Shown piece after piece: positions 1 through 11,886 of a DNA stretch of 64,000 bases. The position numbers were made by a program, and so were the translations under genes. This DNA comes from Polytrichum commune (taxonomy: Eukaryota > Streptophyta > Polytrichopsida > Polytrichales > Polytrichaceae), in assembly GCA_950295325.1 (NCBI GenBank), contig OX485808.1:30774527-30838526 (forward strand). Reading direction: 5' to 3'. Under the pieces are notes generated by a model. That model searched no databases, had not been told where the DNA came from, and saw only the letters and a list, made by a program, of their open reading frames with translations. Position 1 is the first letter of the stretch; each line of letters starts with the position of its first letter.

Positions 1-1430
1 AGGAAGGGCTTCTAATGAATGATAACACTTCCTTCATGATAACAATGTTATGTCAATCGCGGTCAAGGGGATTAAGGAAAGATTTTTGGTAAAACCATGT
101 AAAGCGAAGGTGGAAACATTGGGAATCACTTATAACTTGAAAATATTCTAGTTGGTCTCACCCTAAAATTAGCATTAGAGACCCAAATGTTGGTACAACA
201 AGATTAAGTTGGGATAAATTACCGACAAATATATATGGACCAAATATTACTACAACACCATAGTTGCCACGAATGTCATTCTTCACATTCAGACTGAATG
301 TGGGGAATATTCCGTTGAGTATTGTAAGTCCCACATAACACTGTTATGGATATGAATAATGTTATGATCCAGTCATGCATAGTTGTTGCATATATAAGTT
401 CATCCCTCTTGATTCTCAAGTTGGACTTACCCCTACATAGTCATGGTTAACTCACATCAAGTGGGTTCCATTACCTTATGTTGGGATCCTTGAAGCCAAA
501 TTTCATAACATGAAACAATGACTTGGGAATACTCCCTCTCCATTCAAATGTGGGTTACATGTGCGGTTACTTTCTAGCCCAACATGTAAGTGTTAGCCTT
601 GTAGATGGTTCTTGCAAGCATTGTGAATTAAGATCTCGACATTTGACTGCCCATTAGAAGAGCCGGAAGTTAGGCTATAAATATATGGTATTTTTGTTCA
701 CATAAAGACCCATGCCAAATTTCCCTCTGTCATTTGAGATAACCTTCTTTTGCGGAATGCACCCCGCCATACTTGGAAGCAATGTGTATGTTTGACAAAT
801 CTCATTTGACATTCAATTTCAAATCCAAAGTGTCACACAACGTTTTCAAAAACAAAAAATGTATGTCAATTGACATCTACATTTCCTTCTCAAATGTCAC
901 CTTAATGTCACATGCCTAATAGTATGCGCCATTTCAATTTTTGAAGTGTCAATTGACGTGTGGTTTTTCTTCTTCACAAGTCACACTACATGTCAAAATC
1001 TAAATTGTGCATGTCAATTGACGTGCATTTTATTTTTGTGCAAGTTTTTGCTATCAAATGTCAAAAACTTGCAAAAACTTTGTCAAAAATACACATTGCT
1101 TGGAAGTTGCCCACACTAAATCTACAAATAATTTAGTTTTCATTTCTCAAGTGTGAATCTTTAAATTGTGAATAATCGATCAATAAATAACATCAAAATT
1201 TGTAGACTTTTGTCCAACCCACTATAGGGTGATGTTCCGGAGCATCTACCAAAGTGGAGGGTGAAAACGTTGATTTCTATATATAGATTGGGTATTTCTA
1301 TATTTAGTCAAATCAATGCCTACATCACACATAGAGACTCCAAATTAACATGAATACATTAATGTAGGATGAAGCAACATCAAATTTGTAGAAAGTAAGT
1401 TTTTATCAATGTCTAGTCCGTATCATTCGG
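1..1430. other. AT-rich intergenic DNA, no gene seen
   Basis: No open frame here resembles a known protein and no RNA gene was recognised. The stretch is AT-rich with many short direct repeats of the type tgtca / atgtcaa between about 780 and 1080. The only ordered structure noticed is the triple palindrome listed separately. Confidence 0.6.
865..1022. repeat. Three copies of the palindrome GTCAATTGAC
   Basis: The perfect 10-bp palindrome GTCAATTGAC occurs at 865-874, 948-957 and 1013-1022. The last two copies share the extension TGTCAATTGACGTG. The copies are spaced 83 and 65 bp apart in otherwise unremarkable AT-rich DNA. They could be a cluster of dimeric binding sites or a decayed minisatellite; no adjacent gene was found. 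Confidence 0.6.
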
Positions 1431-2020
1431 GTATCTAAGGTAGACATGCCTAATTCAATTACTTATGCTAATCAAACACTTGTATTTCAATAGTACATGG
1501 TTTGGTGTGATTTTGTGAACATATACCAAAAAGAGGCATGTATGAATGGGACCGGTGTTCAAAATATGATATCCATTTTAGGCTCCAAAAATAAACATAA
1601 TTTTGGGGAAGGGGATACATATGATCATTTAGGAGCCATTTAGCAAAAATCCTCACTTTGGTAATAAATAAGATATTCACATGAGCTCCAAATATTACGA
1701 GGAAAGTGGTCCATGGCCTTGATTTAGACTTGCTAAACCATCTCACAGGTACTAATTGTGTGTTTCATATCCTAGGAGAAGTGGGCTAGATTGATTCATC
1801 CCAATTAGTGTGTGTTACTATTCGGAGTCACGCATTACTTAATGAGAACGTAGCATTTTACCAAGCAAAGTCATTTATATAGCCTATAATATCCAACTGA
1901 ACTTTCGTTAAGAAACATTGAACTCCCGAGCAAGAAGTTATTGCACCGTGTAACTCCCCGAGTAGTGACACACACTAATTGGGATAATCAAGCGTGGTTG
2001 GAAAAATGTAAGCATTTAAA
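1430..2020. repeat. Dispersed repeat family, copy 1
   Basis: This segment shares recognisable stretches with 47,108-47,250 (for example cactttggtaataaataaga against cacttttgataaggaaaaag, followed by catgagctccaa and tatcctaggagaagtggg-like strings). Weaker similarity is seen at about 4,330-4,570, 5,980-6,150, 45,830-45,990 and 62,850-63,500. No coding capacity is visible, so these are most likely fragments of one old mobile element family. Confidence 0.5.
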
Positions 2021-2199
2021 GCCCACCTATCTTAATTAGTGTGACACTTAAGTCCCTCACCACTCAACTAATAACCTAAGTCATGTCGATGATTATTACT
2101 AAGTAGCTGACTACGTGGCCACTCCCCAGTCGCCGTTGGGCGCAAGCAACAACAAAGATCCTGGAAAGTAACGAATGAACTACACCTCAGTGTACCACT

Positions 2200-2430
2200 T
2201 GACCTCCCCGTGCCCGGGCCGCGCCGCCCGACCCGCTCCTCTGCGTCCCCGCCGTCTCCCACCCGGCCCGGCCCGTCCCTGACGTCCTTCCTCCATAACA
2301 CCTACACAGGGAAGCACAAGCACAGCAGCTTCCGTAGCCCCTGCCCCGTCCTTCCCTGGCCTCCTTCCTCCACAACACCCACACAGGGAAGGACAAGCAC
2401 AGCGCCTCCATAGCCCCCGTCGCCTCTCAA
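2200..2430. repeat. GC-rich islet with a 77-bp imperfect tandem duplication
   Basis: The islet is much richer in G+C than its surroundings. It contains two units beginning tccttcctccataacacc (2285) and tccttcctccacaacacc (2362), 77 bp apart, each running through acacagggaag and acaagcacagc. Short open frames exist on both strands but are low-complexity Pro/Arg/Gly products of GC bias and match no family. Confidence 0.6.
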
Positions 2431-2445
2431 CTTGGAGCCCTTTCG

Positions 2446-3755
2446 CAGAACACCATTTCTCTCTCTCTCTCGTGCTCATGTGTACGCCATTTGCAGTGGA
2501 GCCCAGTTGAATCACATCTTGTTCCCACCTCCCCCGCATCAACGTTTCAAGCTTTTCGGGCAGGAATTTGGTGTTTTGTGCAGGTTGGGGCGCTCCTTGG
2601 CAGGGGAGGGAAGTGGAGGGGAGGGATATGTTGCGGTGGCGATGTCGTGGTCAGTGATCGACAATGGGAGCGTTTGGGAGTGGTGGTGAGTGGTCCCACC
2701 CTTGGAGACAGAAAGAATGTTTGCAGATTTCAACATGTCGAAGGTTTGGGATGTGTTGATGGTTGTCTGTGGAGTTTGGAGTGTTGTTGGCTTGGGTTTG
2801 AGTTGCGATCAGTTGAGGGTTTAGCTTCAAAATTCAATTTTAGATTTGGGTGTGTGGGATCCGCGGCCTCTTGGGCTGATTCTTTGTTGTTGACATGGGG
2901 AGGACATTCTCTGGGCCGGTCTTCAGCTTTCTCTGTTTTGTTTTGTTTTGTTTTGTTTTGTTTTGTTTCATGTTAGTTTAGCGAAGGTGTCTTCGTTTTC
3001 GGTACGTTGTTGCATTTCTGGGTGTCCGAAGGGTTGCATCTCGAGTTTACAGTAGTTATGTGATGTGTGAGTGGTTGCTGTTGTTGTTGATGGGATGTTG
3101 CAGAACACCATTTCTCTCTCTCTCTCGTGCTCGTGTGTACGCCATTTGCAGTGGAGCCCAGTTGAATCATATCTTGTTCCCACCTCCCCCGCATCAACGT
3201 TTCAAGCTTTTCGGGCAGGAATTTGGTGTTTTGTGCAGGTTGGGGTCTTCCTTGGAAGGGAAGGGAAGTGGAGGGGAGGGATATGTTGCGGTGGCGATGT
3301 CGTGGTCAGTGATCGAAAATGGGAGCATTTGGGAGGGGCGGTGAGTGATCCCACCCTTGGAGACAGAAAGAATGTTTGCAGTTTTCAACGTGTCGAAGGT
3401 TTGGGATGTGTTGATGGTTTTCTGTGGAGTTTGGAGTGTTGTTGGCTTGGGTTTGAGTTGCGATCAGTTGAGGGTTTAGCTTTAAAACTCAATTTCAGAT
3501 TTGGGTGTGTGGGATCCGCGGCCTTTTGGGCTGATTCTTTGTTGTGGAGATGGGGAGGACATCCTCTGGGCTGGTCTTCAGCTTGCTCTGTTTTGTTTTG
3601 TTGTGTTTTGTTTCATGTCAGTCTATCGAAGGTGTCTTCGTTTTCGGTACGTTGTTGCATTTCTGGGTGTCCGAAGGGTTCCATCTCGAGTTTACAGTAG
3701 TTATGTGATGTGTGAGTGGTTATTGTTGTTGTTGTTGATGGGATGTTGGCAAAGT
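2446..3755. repeat. 655-bp direct tandem duplication
   Basis: Copy 1 (about 2446-3099) and copy 2 (about 3100-3755) are closely similar from the shared start agaacaccatttctctctct to the shared end gttgttgatgggatgttg. The offset is 655 bp, measured on gcccagttga at 2501 and 3156. Copy 1 carries a TTTTG microsatellite (about 2936-2968) that is shorter and interrupted in copy 2. Open frames cross both copies but share no family motif. The junctions look like splice acceptors (tttcgcag / gttgcag before aacacc), so this might be a duplicated non-coding exon. Confidence 0.75.
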
Positions 3756-3759
3756 GTTG

Positions 3760-6400
3760 TTGATGTTGTGCTGATGGTTAACAACTTTTCCAACCAGCCT
3801 ACATCTCTGAGGGTATGAAACACATAATTTGTATAAAATGGGTAGCAAATCCTAATGGAGGCCAGTCACTTTCCTCGTACGTTTTGGAGTTCTTATGAAT
3901 ATCTCATCCGTTACGAAAGTGAAGATTCTTGTACTCATTAAATGGCCATATGGGATGTCTGACATTTATTTAACCTAGAATTTTCTTTTAATTCATTTTT
4001 CATCAATGTTCCAATTGGTTTCATGTATATGACGAATGGGCTTAATTTCATACATAGTCAACTTTGATTTTTATTTATTTTTTGCTGAAAAGGCCATCGA
4101 AATTTCTCAAACCCTATCGATGACATCCAGAGGCTCAAAAAAATGGACCTCTTACACGTATACGGGTCAAGGGAAGTGGGCTTACTTCAATTACGTATCT
4201 TAATCGAACATTCAATCAAACTTTTCCTTGGGAAAATGGTGTCACTTGCCATTCAGAACTACTCATTGCTCTAAATTGTTACAAAGAGTGGAAGGTTTCC
4301 GCAAGTAAAGTACATTGTGTAAACACCTTATTTGAGCTTTGCTACATAGATTATCCCCAATCAGTGCATGTGACTAATCGAAATTACGCAGTGCAATTAC
4401 ATCTCACTCGGGAGTATACTTTTTACTAAAGAAAGTTCAATACAATAAGTTGTTAAAACATTATAGAACATAAATGACTGCTCAGTAGAATATTGCAATC
4501 TCATTAAATAATTATAGCATTATGTAACTCCGCATACTAACACACAGTAATTGTGGTAACCACTGTGGTAAGAAAGGAATTGTATTTTGAACATTTTATA
4601 GCCTTGCATGACTCTGAATAGTATGGTACATTAAAAAAGTCGTAAACGGTGCAGGGACCACCAACTCGCGTTTGTTCCATTTGCATAAGTGAAGGAACAT
4701 GATCTTCTTCCGTAGTGGCTTGGTGGGTTTGAGTGGGCAAGGTAGGAGGGGCGCTTGCTTGTCCCTGCTTCGTCGGCTCTCGTGTCCCCAAAATTTTCCT
4801 AATGAGGGGAGGTTATAGATTATATAAGCACCAAATTTCAACACACTCCAAGCGGGTCCTTCTTATCGTATCGACAATTGACACATTGACAACCTAAGCA
4901 TCTAGTTAAGGCCCTTTGCAAACAATGTATGTGACACTAAACACCATAAACAATGTAGTATATGAATACGAGACGACCGTCTTATGTCGCTTGAAAGATT
5001 AATACAAATATAGCATTGTGTAGATTTGCATTTTTCTTGTTCTACTTGTAGGACAAGTTTCAATCAACACAATTCAATTGCCTCGAATGCGTATCCTTGT
5101 AGTGAGGTGGCCATCCTAAATAATTCCACTTTCTTGTTTGCAAGTGATCAAATACATGTGAGGTTGAAAATTATAGATTCAACTATACAACTTGTATGTG
5201 AATGACACCATGGAGTCTACACTACGTAGTGACCAAGAGCCTTAAAATGTTCCAAAAATGAGAGGTAACTCTATTGTAACTTTTATAGTGTTCCAAATTT
5301 TGACAATTTTTTGACATGTAGCATACATTGACACATAGGGCACAAGTGGTACTCAATCTAGGGCATGTAATTTGCATTTGTGATCAAGGGTCACGATCAT
5401 TGCTCCTTGATTTCTCTCATTGATTGAAAAATTAGTGGCGGTCTTGCTTTTGTGCACACTAGGTCACCATCAATTATGAACATGTTCTATCACCGACGAG
5501 GACTCGAGTAACATAAAATCATACATGTCATAAAATGCATAAAATTTGGTAATCACTTGTATTTTGCAGTTAACCCACCTAAATATGTCGTATGAACAAG
5601 AAAGAAAGGAAAAGAAATTCATGCCAATGTTCAATTACACTAACATGCAATGTACATTCATCACCTCCTATCCATGGTCGCGTGGACATGGGGGGCTATT
5701 GTCTCAACGAAAGAATATCAAATTTTTGTTTGGCTCTACATTATGTCTTTGTGTCAAGGCTTTTAAAAGAAAGGACATGGATTTCTCTTTGTCATGGCTC
5801 TTCAATATTGCACAATATTTACCACTTCACAGTCAAAATTTATATTTATATTTATTTATTTTGTTTTGGTTTCCAAAGAATACAATTTGTATGTAGCATA
5901 AATACAATATTGTGAAATAATGGAATCATTTCAATGAAATCCATGATTAGTGGATATGATTTACCAACAAAGTAGGGTATGGAAGACTATAACACATGTA
6001 TGCCCAAAATACGTTAACGATTTTAGGCTCAATAACTCAACACAATTAGAAGGACCTATGTAATCATGGCCAAGGAAAAAAACATCTCCACTTTGATAGT
6101 AAATTTATATTTTTATTTGTGCTCTAATATATCCATCGGAATAGATGGAAGTACCCGTACTTTGACACTTGGTAAAACATGATAAAAGGAAAGAAGAATG
6201 GGCTCCCGTTCACGCCGGTGGAAACAAAAAATTCGTGTTAATTTTAAAGGATTGTTAAATCAACCACACATTGGTTAAAACAACCGCATTCATTATGCAA
6301 GGTATCAATTAAACTCTGACTTATCATTTGTGCTGGCCAAGTTTGTTAATTATAACACATAGCTGATATCTTACTCCTCTCCATGTGTATGATAAACAAT
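3760..6400. other. Intergenic DNA with dispersed-repeat fragments
   Basis: No gene was recognised. Fragments at about 4,330-4,570 and 5,980-6,150 resemble the dispersed family described at 1430-2020. The remainder is AT-rich unique-looking sequence with only short, family-less open frames. Confidence 0.5.
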
Positions 6401-6529
6401 TAGATTTTGACAGATGACGTGACCGTGTGACGCGTGTAAGTCGTCAATTTAACAAACTACGTGGTCAATTTCACAACTCCCTATGTAGTTTAATTTATTC
6501 ATTAACAACAATAACTCATTGGGTTCCAA

Positions 6530-8660
6530 TGATACACTGGGGAATAGTGCGAGAGACCCGGGATCAACTCGTCGATTTACCCAGCCGGGTAAGTACAATA
6601 CCCAGGCGCCGCGGGTATTTGTCAAAGGTCGGCAAATCTATGTTAGGAGTAGATTTCAGGAGGCCGGCAGCTTCCCGACAGCCAGTATCAACGAGAAAAT
6701 CCTACATCGTAGATGATAAGAGACCATATCTAACGTTAGCGTAGATGCCAAAAGAGCATATCTAGCGCTGACCTAGATGTGTGAGTCTGCTTTAGTCTTT
6801 GCTAGTTCCGTTTCTCCGTGTCGTCGTCGTCGAGCTCTTCCCCTCGCGGTATGCGTGTTGCTTATCTCGTCACTCCTGCAATCGCGCTTCGTTTCTGGAG
6901 CTCGCTTGCACGGCATCTTAGTCTACTAAACTACAGCTTCTCGGAGACCTAATTTTTGCAGGTTAGGTTGCTCGTTTAGTGATGTTTGGTCCAGAAAGCG
7001 CTGTAAAACGAAGCAGAGTTTGCGGCTGCGAGAATTGGACTGTGCTCAAGTTTGTAGTCTCGGTCGTGGGCCTTTGAAATTTTTCGAGGATATCTATTTC
7101 CGTATCGCGGTGTTTCTATTCCTGTGTGCAAGGTTGTGGAGGTTGTGGTCGGTGTGTCTGCGACACCCTAGCTAGGGTTTTACGAGGTTTGGAACTAACG
7201 TGGAGAGAGACGCCTTGTTGTTGTTTCTGCGATATTAACGCGGAGTTTTACGACAAGACTCTGCCTTTTCAGAAGGTTTGATTTGTGTTCTTTATATTTT
7301 ATCATTCCTCCCAAGGTTTTTGCACTTAAAGTGGCGGTTACGATATGAAGTTCTGCATATACGTCCAAGGTGTCTGCACATGTGAGGGATTGGTCTTTGT
7401 TTTACATCCCTTAGCATCCCGGGTTGGTTTACTTTTTTTTGTTTTGAATGTCTTTTGTGATGTGTTGGGTTTACCTTAGCATATCAAGTCCGGATGTTTT
7501 TGTGTCCTCTTGTACTGTCTTTATTAGGTCCTATGCACGTTCGCATAAAGAAGTGCCGAGCATTACATCGGAATTTCTGTTAGGTCTGTCTTAATATGTG
7601 TAGTAGTTCAGAGTTATATTGTTGTAGGATGTAATAGGCCTAGTTGCACTGAGTAAAGTACACGGGTGACCTTCACTTGTTCTTCTGCTATAAGAACAGA
7701 GAAGTGCTGGTCTTATCGGGTTTTAGAAATTTGTTCCTTTCTTACAGAAGCCGTGTCTTCTTGTTTGATTGATCTTGTCACTAAGCCGCAATGGTGTTGT
7801 CAGTGTTATTGTCTTGGGTTAATATGGATGAATTTTCCTCTGGTTTTTGTTGCAGGGAATTTGAAGGTGTAGAAGCTTGCCGAAGCTTGAGGGGTACAGG
7901 AGGCAAGAGCGTTAATCATGCTTCAGGTTGGACCCTTGGCAAGTCTATAGGTTATTTATACTATTGTGCCTGAAGACCTATCTCTCTCCACACCTGACAT
8001 CTATCTAACACATACTTTCTCACTGCCCTCGTTTAGTTCTGTTCCTGTATCTCATGACAGCTGAAGACCATTAGAGAGATGAAGTAAGAGAAGGATTACT
8101 TATTTATGGTAGAGGTTTACTTATTTTTGACATTGTTAAGCCAATATTGTAAGGTGTCACTGCCTTATGATTTTGGGACTGGTTGCAAGTCATTTGTTTT
8201 CAGTTTCTTCTCTATGCTGACTGTGTTTTGCATTGCAATTGTTTGTAAACAGACTGACTTTCCAGGGCCAACAGGAGGGCCTAAGCGTGCCCGTACTGAT
8301 GGTGAGATGCTTCGACCATAGCATGAGTGATAAAACTCACTTAACTTGTAATGGTGCAGAATATTGCAATTTCATGTATGGTTATGGTTGTCTGTCAAAT
8401 ACTGTCTTCCCTTTGGAAATGGGCCTTTTACTACTGATATTATGGTTTGAGGGTAAGTAAGCCACTCTTGTGTTATCCTGGTGTTGCACTACTAATTTTG
8501 CTACCTTGTGAGCTTGCTTTCCGGTGCTAATAAGCTTAATAAGTACCGACAATTTCATCGTGTGTTGGGAGAAGGTGTCAAGGGTTGTTAAAATTATGTG
8601 GCGGACGAGGGTCCACCCAAGCACATTGTCAACCAAGGAGGCCCTCGGCCCAAGTCACGG
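6530..8660 (+). other. GC-richer, possibly transcribed stretch without a recognisable protein
   Basis: From about 6530 the base composition becomes more balanced, and a TCG-rich segment (6810-6910) looks like a plant 5' leader. Plausible intron ends follow: tttttgcag before 6961, tgttgcag before 7856 and tttccag before 8265. Short in-frame pieces lie between them, such as GPTGGPKRARTDG after the last acceptor. No continuous protein of a known family could be assembled. It could be the eroded 5' half of a gene or a non-coding transcript. Confidence 0.3.
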
Positions 8661-9170
8661 GCCCCACGATGAATAATAACCCCCCCCCCCCCCCCAAAAT
8701 GGTGGTCTATGAATGACACACTTCAAAACTTTAAAACATTAATCACTTTGATTCCAAAATTAACAAGGCGAACTCTCATGGTTGTCAGATTGAATTTGAC
8801 CAGATTTAGTTATTAACATATACAGAAGCAGATTGGTGATATAAAGAAACGCAATGATATAAAGAAACTCATTCAAGATCAAGTCCATCTTATGGCAACA
8901 AAATAAACAATTTGGCCAATTGTTGTACAAGAATGTTCTACTAGGTGTAAGGCAGAAATACAAAGACCGGTGGAATTAAACTGATGTGGCCAGAAAGTGT
9001 GGCTTGAAATTTGTGCAAGATTTCTTCAATAATGGAGTAGAAGAAATGACGAGGAATGCAAGTTGTTTGTAATTTTATTCCCTTTAAATAATTAGTTAGA
9101 TTATTTCAAAGAGGCAAGCAAGTCAAACTCCCTACTTGTATAATAGCGTCTCCCCAATTTGAGCATCAAA
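8660..9170. other. Intergenic, includes a C homopolymer
   Basis: A run of about 15 C residues lies near 8681-8695, followed by AT-rich sequence. Nothing coding was recognised. Confidence 0.5.
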
Positions 9171-9179
9171 ATTTGGTCT

Positions 9180-10330
9180 ATGTTGTTGTTGGGTCGCACT
9201 TGTCAACATTTGTGATCTTCAAGATTTGAGTTATATATGAGGTGGAAGATCGTTTGTTGTGGTTTGGTTGATTTGGTTGTGGTGTGGTGATCAATCTTTT
9301 GAGTTGGACTTGGACGTGGAGGTGAGTGTAGAAAGGGAAAGCGCATTGTGTTGGCCAGGTTGGAGAGGAGTGCCAATGTGTTCTCGACCGGAACGGGGGT
9401 GGATGTGTAGGTTGTTGTGCTCTACACGAGTTGATGGTCTCATGCACTTATATGTCTCAAGTGGTTGTGGTTACATGTATTGAATTTCTTCGAGCATCGG
9501 GTGGGGGATGGTGTCCTTAGAAGTTGCTTGCTGATGATGTGCGTTTTTTTTTCTAATGGAGTTGACATGTCAAGGTTTATGAACCAATATGAGGAAGATT
9601 TTGGGTTCTTTGAGTGGGAGTGGATGTGCCAAGATCCTTGTATGACATGACTTAGGGGGGTTTCATCTCTGTTTCTTAAAACGGTTGGTACTCTTGCCTT
9701 CGAGTATATGTGATACTCTTCTTTCTCTCTATTATGGCAGTACAAAAGTCTCCGAGGAGGTTTAGATCATTTTATGTGAGGACAAAGACCTAGTCTTCCC
9801 AAAGTTGTAAGGGGAGTGAGGAAACGGGCTCCCCTACTTTTTTACTCTCACGTGTAGATGATTCGAAATTATTCCATGATTTGAACACTCAAATTGTATA
9901 CTTTAAGTTTGCTTCCACACACCTAAGCGAGGACTTCAAGCCCGGAGGATAGTTCCTATAGAAAATGTCATATCTCGAAATCATCGCACTGCAGTCACTT
10001 TAAAAATGAGTAGTGATGAGGACATGGTTCACGAGGCTATAGATAGAGTAGTGTGTCGATGGGAAGATTGTATTGCTTTTCTTATAGAATGATTGATTGC
10101 AATGATTGAGGTTATGTGAATTTGTTTTTAATGTCTTCCCGATGTGGGTTTCACAAATCCTTCTCAAGTTTATTGAATTCGTGATCGTTGACGTGTACTT
10201 TCAAGAGCTGAGATCATTGGTTGTGGAGGAAGCCAACAATGAAGTAATTTGACCATTTCAACCATGAAATGCTTGAAATGGTGCAAGTTTGAAGCAATTT
10301 GATACTTTCTTGCGTTTAGTGAAAAAATGA
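9180..10330. repeat. Long dispersed repeat, copy paired with 11.45-12.18 kb
   Basis: The part from about 9590 to 10330 aligns with about 11,455-12,180 at an offset of roughly 1.85 kb. Shared strings include gtgggagtggatgtgcca against gtggaagtggatgtgcca, gatactcttctttctctct, gaggatagttc and tcgaaatcatcgcactg. The first part (9180-9300) also resembles 36,960-37,080 through gggtcgcacttgtcaaca and ttgttgtggtttggttga-like strings. No transposase or reverse transcriptase is visible. Confidence 0.6.
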
Positions 10331-11886
10331 CTTCTTTTGATTACATAAGAGACTACTCGTGAGGCCTTTTCCGTCCAGCAACGCTGGTCATGACCACAGG
10401 TTCAAGTGACTAGTTTGGATTGCCTCTCAGGTTGATGATGATGGTTTGGCAACCTGCAAAAATATAGAGAAAAGTTTGTTCTTGTACGATGTTTAATCGG
10501 AAATCTACTATCGGAGTAGTTTGTTTGTCATCGGTGCGGGTGGCCTTGGAAATGCAGTTTGGGCTACAACTCGTGGGCTCAGGTGGGTTTTGTTCTTGTG
10601 TGGATTTAGTGTAGCTTGGTGAGGGCCGTGGAGTAAGCAAATATGAATCAAGGGTTGGTGTGTTTTGCTCTATGGTCGGGTTGGGGTGGAGCTTCTGTAG
10701 GGATGAATGAAGGAAATGTCGTATCTATTGGGGTTTTGGTCAACGCCAAGAAAAGTGTTTTGTCAGTGTTTTGAAAAAGTTGGGATCTACTTGGTTTCTC
10801 GTTAATTGTTTAGGCATTTGTACAGAGGATGTATGCTTTGTTGGTAGAAATTTGCATTCTAAATGCCTACTTGCTAGAATCATGCGTTGAGTCCATTTTC
10901 TTTGCCCAAAGGCAAACTTTTCAAATTGTTTTTTGTTCTTGCTTACAATTATGTGACAGTTCCCTGGGGCCATTCATTGTAGCAACGCCTAGTCAATACC
11001 TATCTGTTTTAAAGCTATCCTCGCAAGTGACTGCAAGCGTGTGTGTAGGAAGTTCAAAGCGGATTGCAGACTCCTGAAGAAAGTGATTTTATGGACATTT
11101 GTGAATTTTGTGTCTCCTTAATTTTGTTACTTCATCTAATACTTGTAACTTAATTGTGTCCTTGATTGAGTTGTGGCCATGGCCAGTCAGTGACACGTGG
11201 AGTATGGAGCCTGTTGTTCAATAGACTCGATTCGATTGAATGTATTTGAATCCACTGCTCTGCGAAATGTGTAAGATAGGACACCGATCTGTTACAAGGA
11301 TCTTAAAAATTGTACAATCCATAGCATGTTTGGAAGCAAGATGGAGCTGACACCTCTACAATTTATGTTGTTCCTCTCAACCTTGAACCGTATATTGTTC
11401 ACTTGGTTTTTTTTTATAGTGTGTTGTATTGACATGAAATCAATCAACTCTAGGGAGTTTAGGGTTCTTTGAGTGGAAGTGGATGTGCCAAAATCCTCGT
11501 ATGACATGACTTATCTGCAAATTGTTTCTCGGTTTCTTAGAACATTTGGTACCCTTGCCTTCAAATATGTGATACTCTTCGTTCTCTCTAGTATTCAGGT
11601 GGTACAAAAGTGTCCGAGGGGGTTCAAACGATCTCACGACCTACTCTTAGCGAAGTTGTCGGGATAGTGAGGAAATGAGCTCCCTTGCTTTTTGTACTCA
11701 CTCATGCAGATGACTGGAAACTTTTCCACACTTTGAACACTCAAAATGCATACTTTCAAGTCTGCTTCCACACATTTGAGCGAGAAAGACTTTAGGCCCA
11801 GAGGATAGTTCATGTAGAAAGTGTTATATCTCGAAATCATCGCACTGTTGTCACTCGAAAAAATTAGTAGTGATGATGACATGGTT

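Noticed and set aside
2068-2542. Overlapping open frames on both strands in the GC-rich islet
   Set aside because: They are low-complexity and compositionally biased, with no family motif or consistent start.
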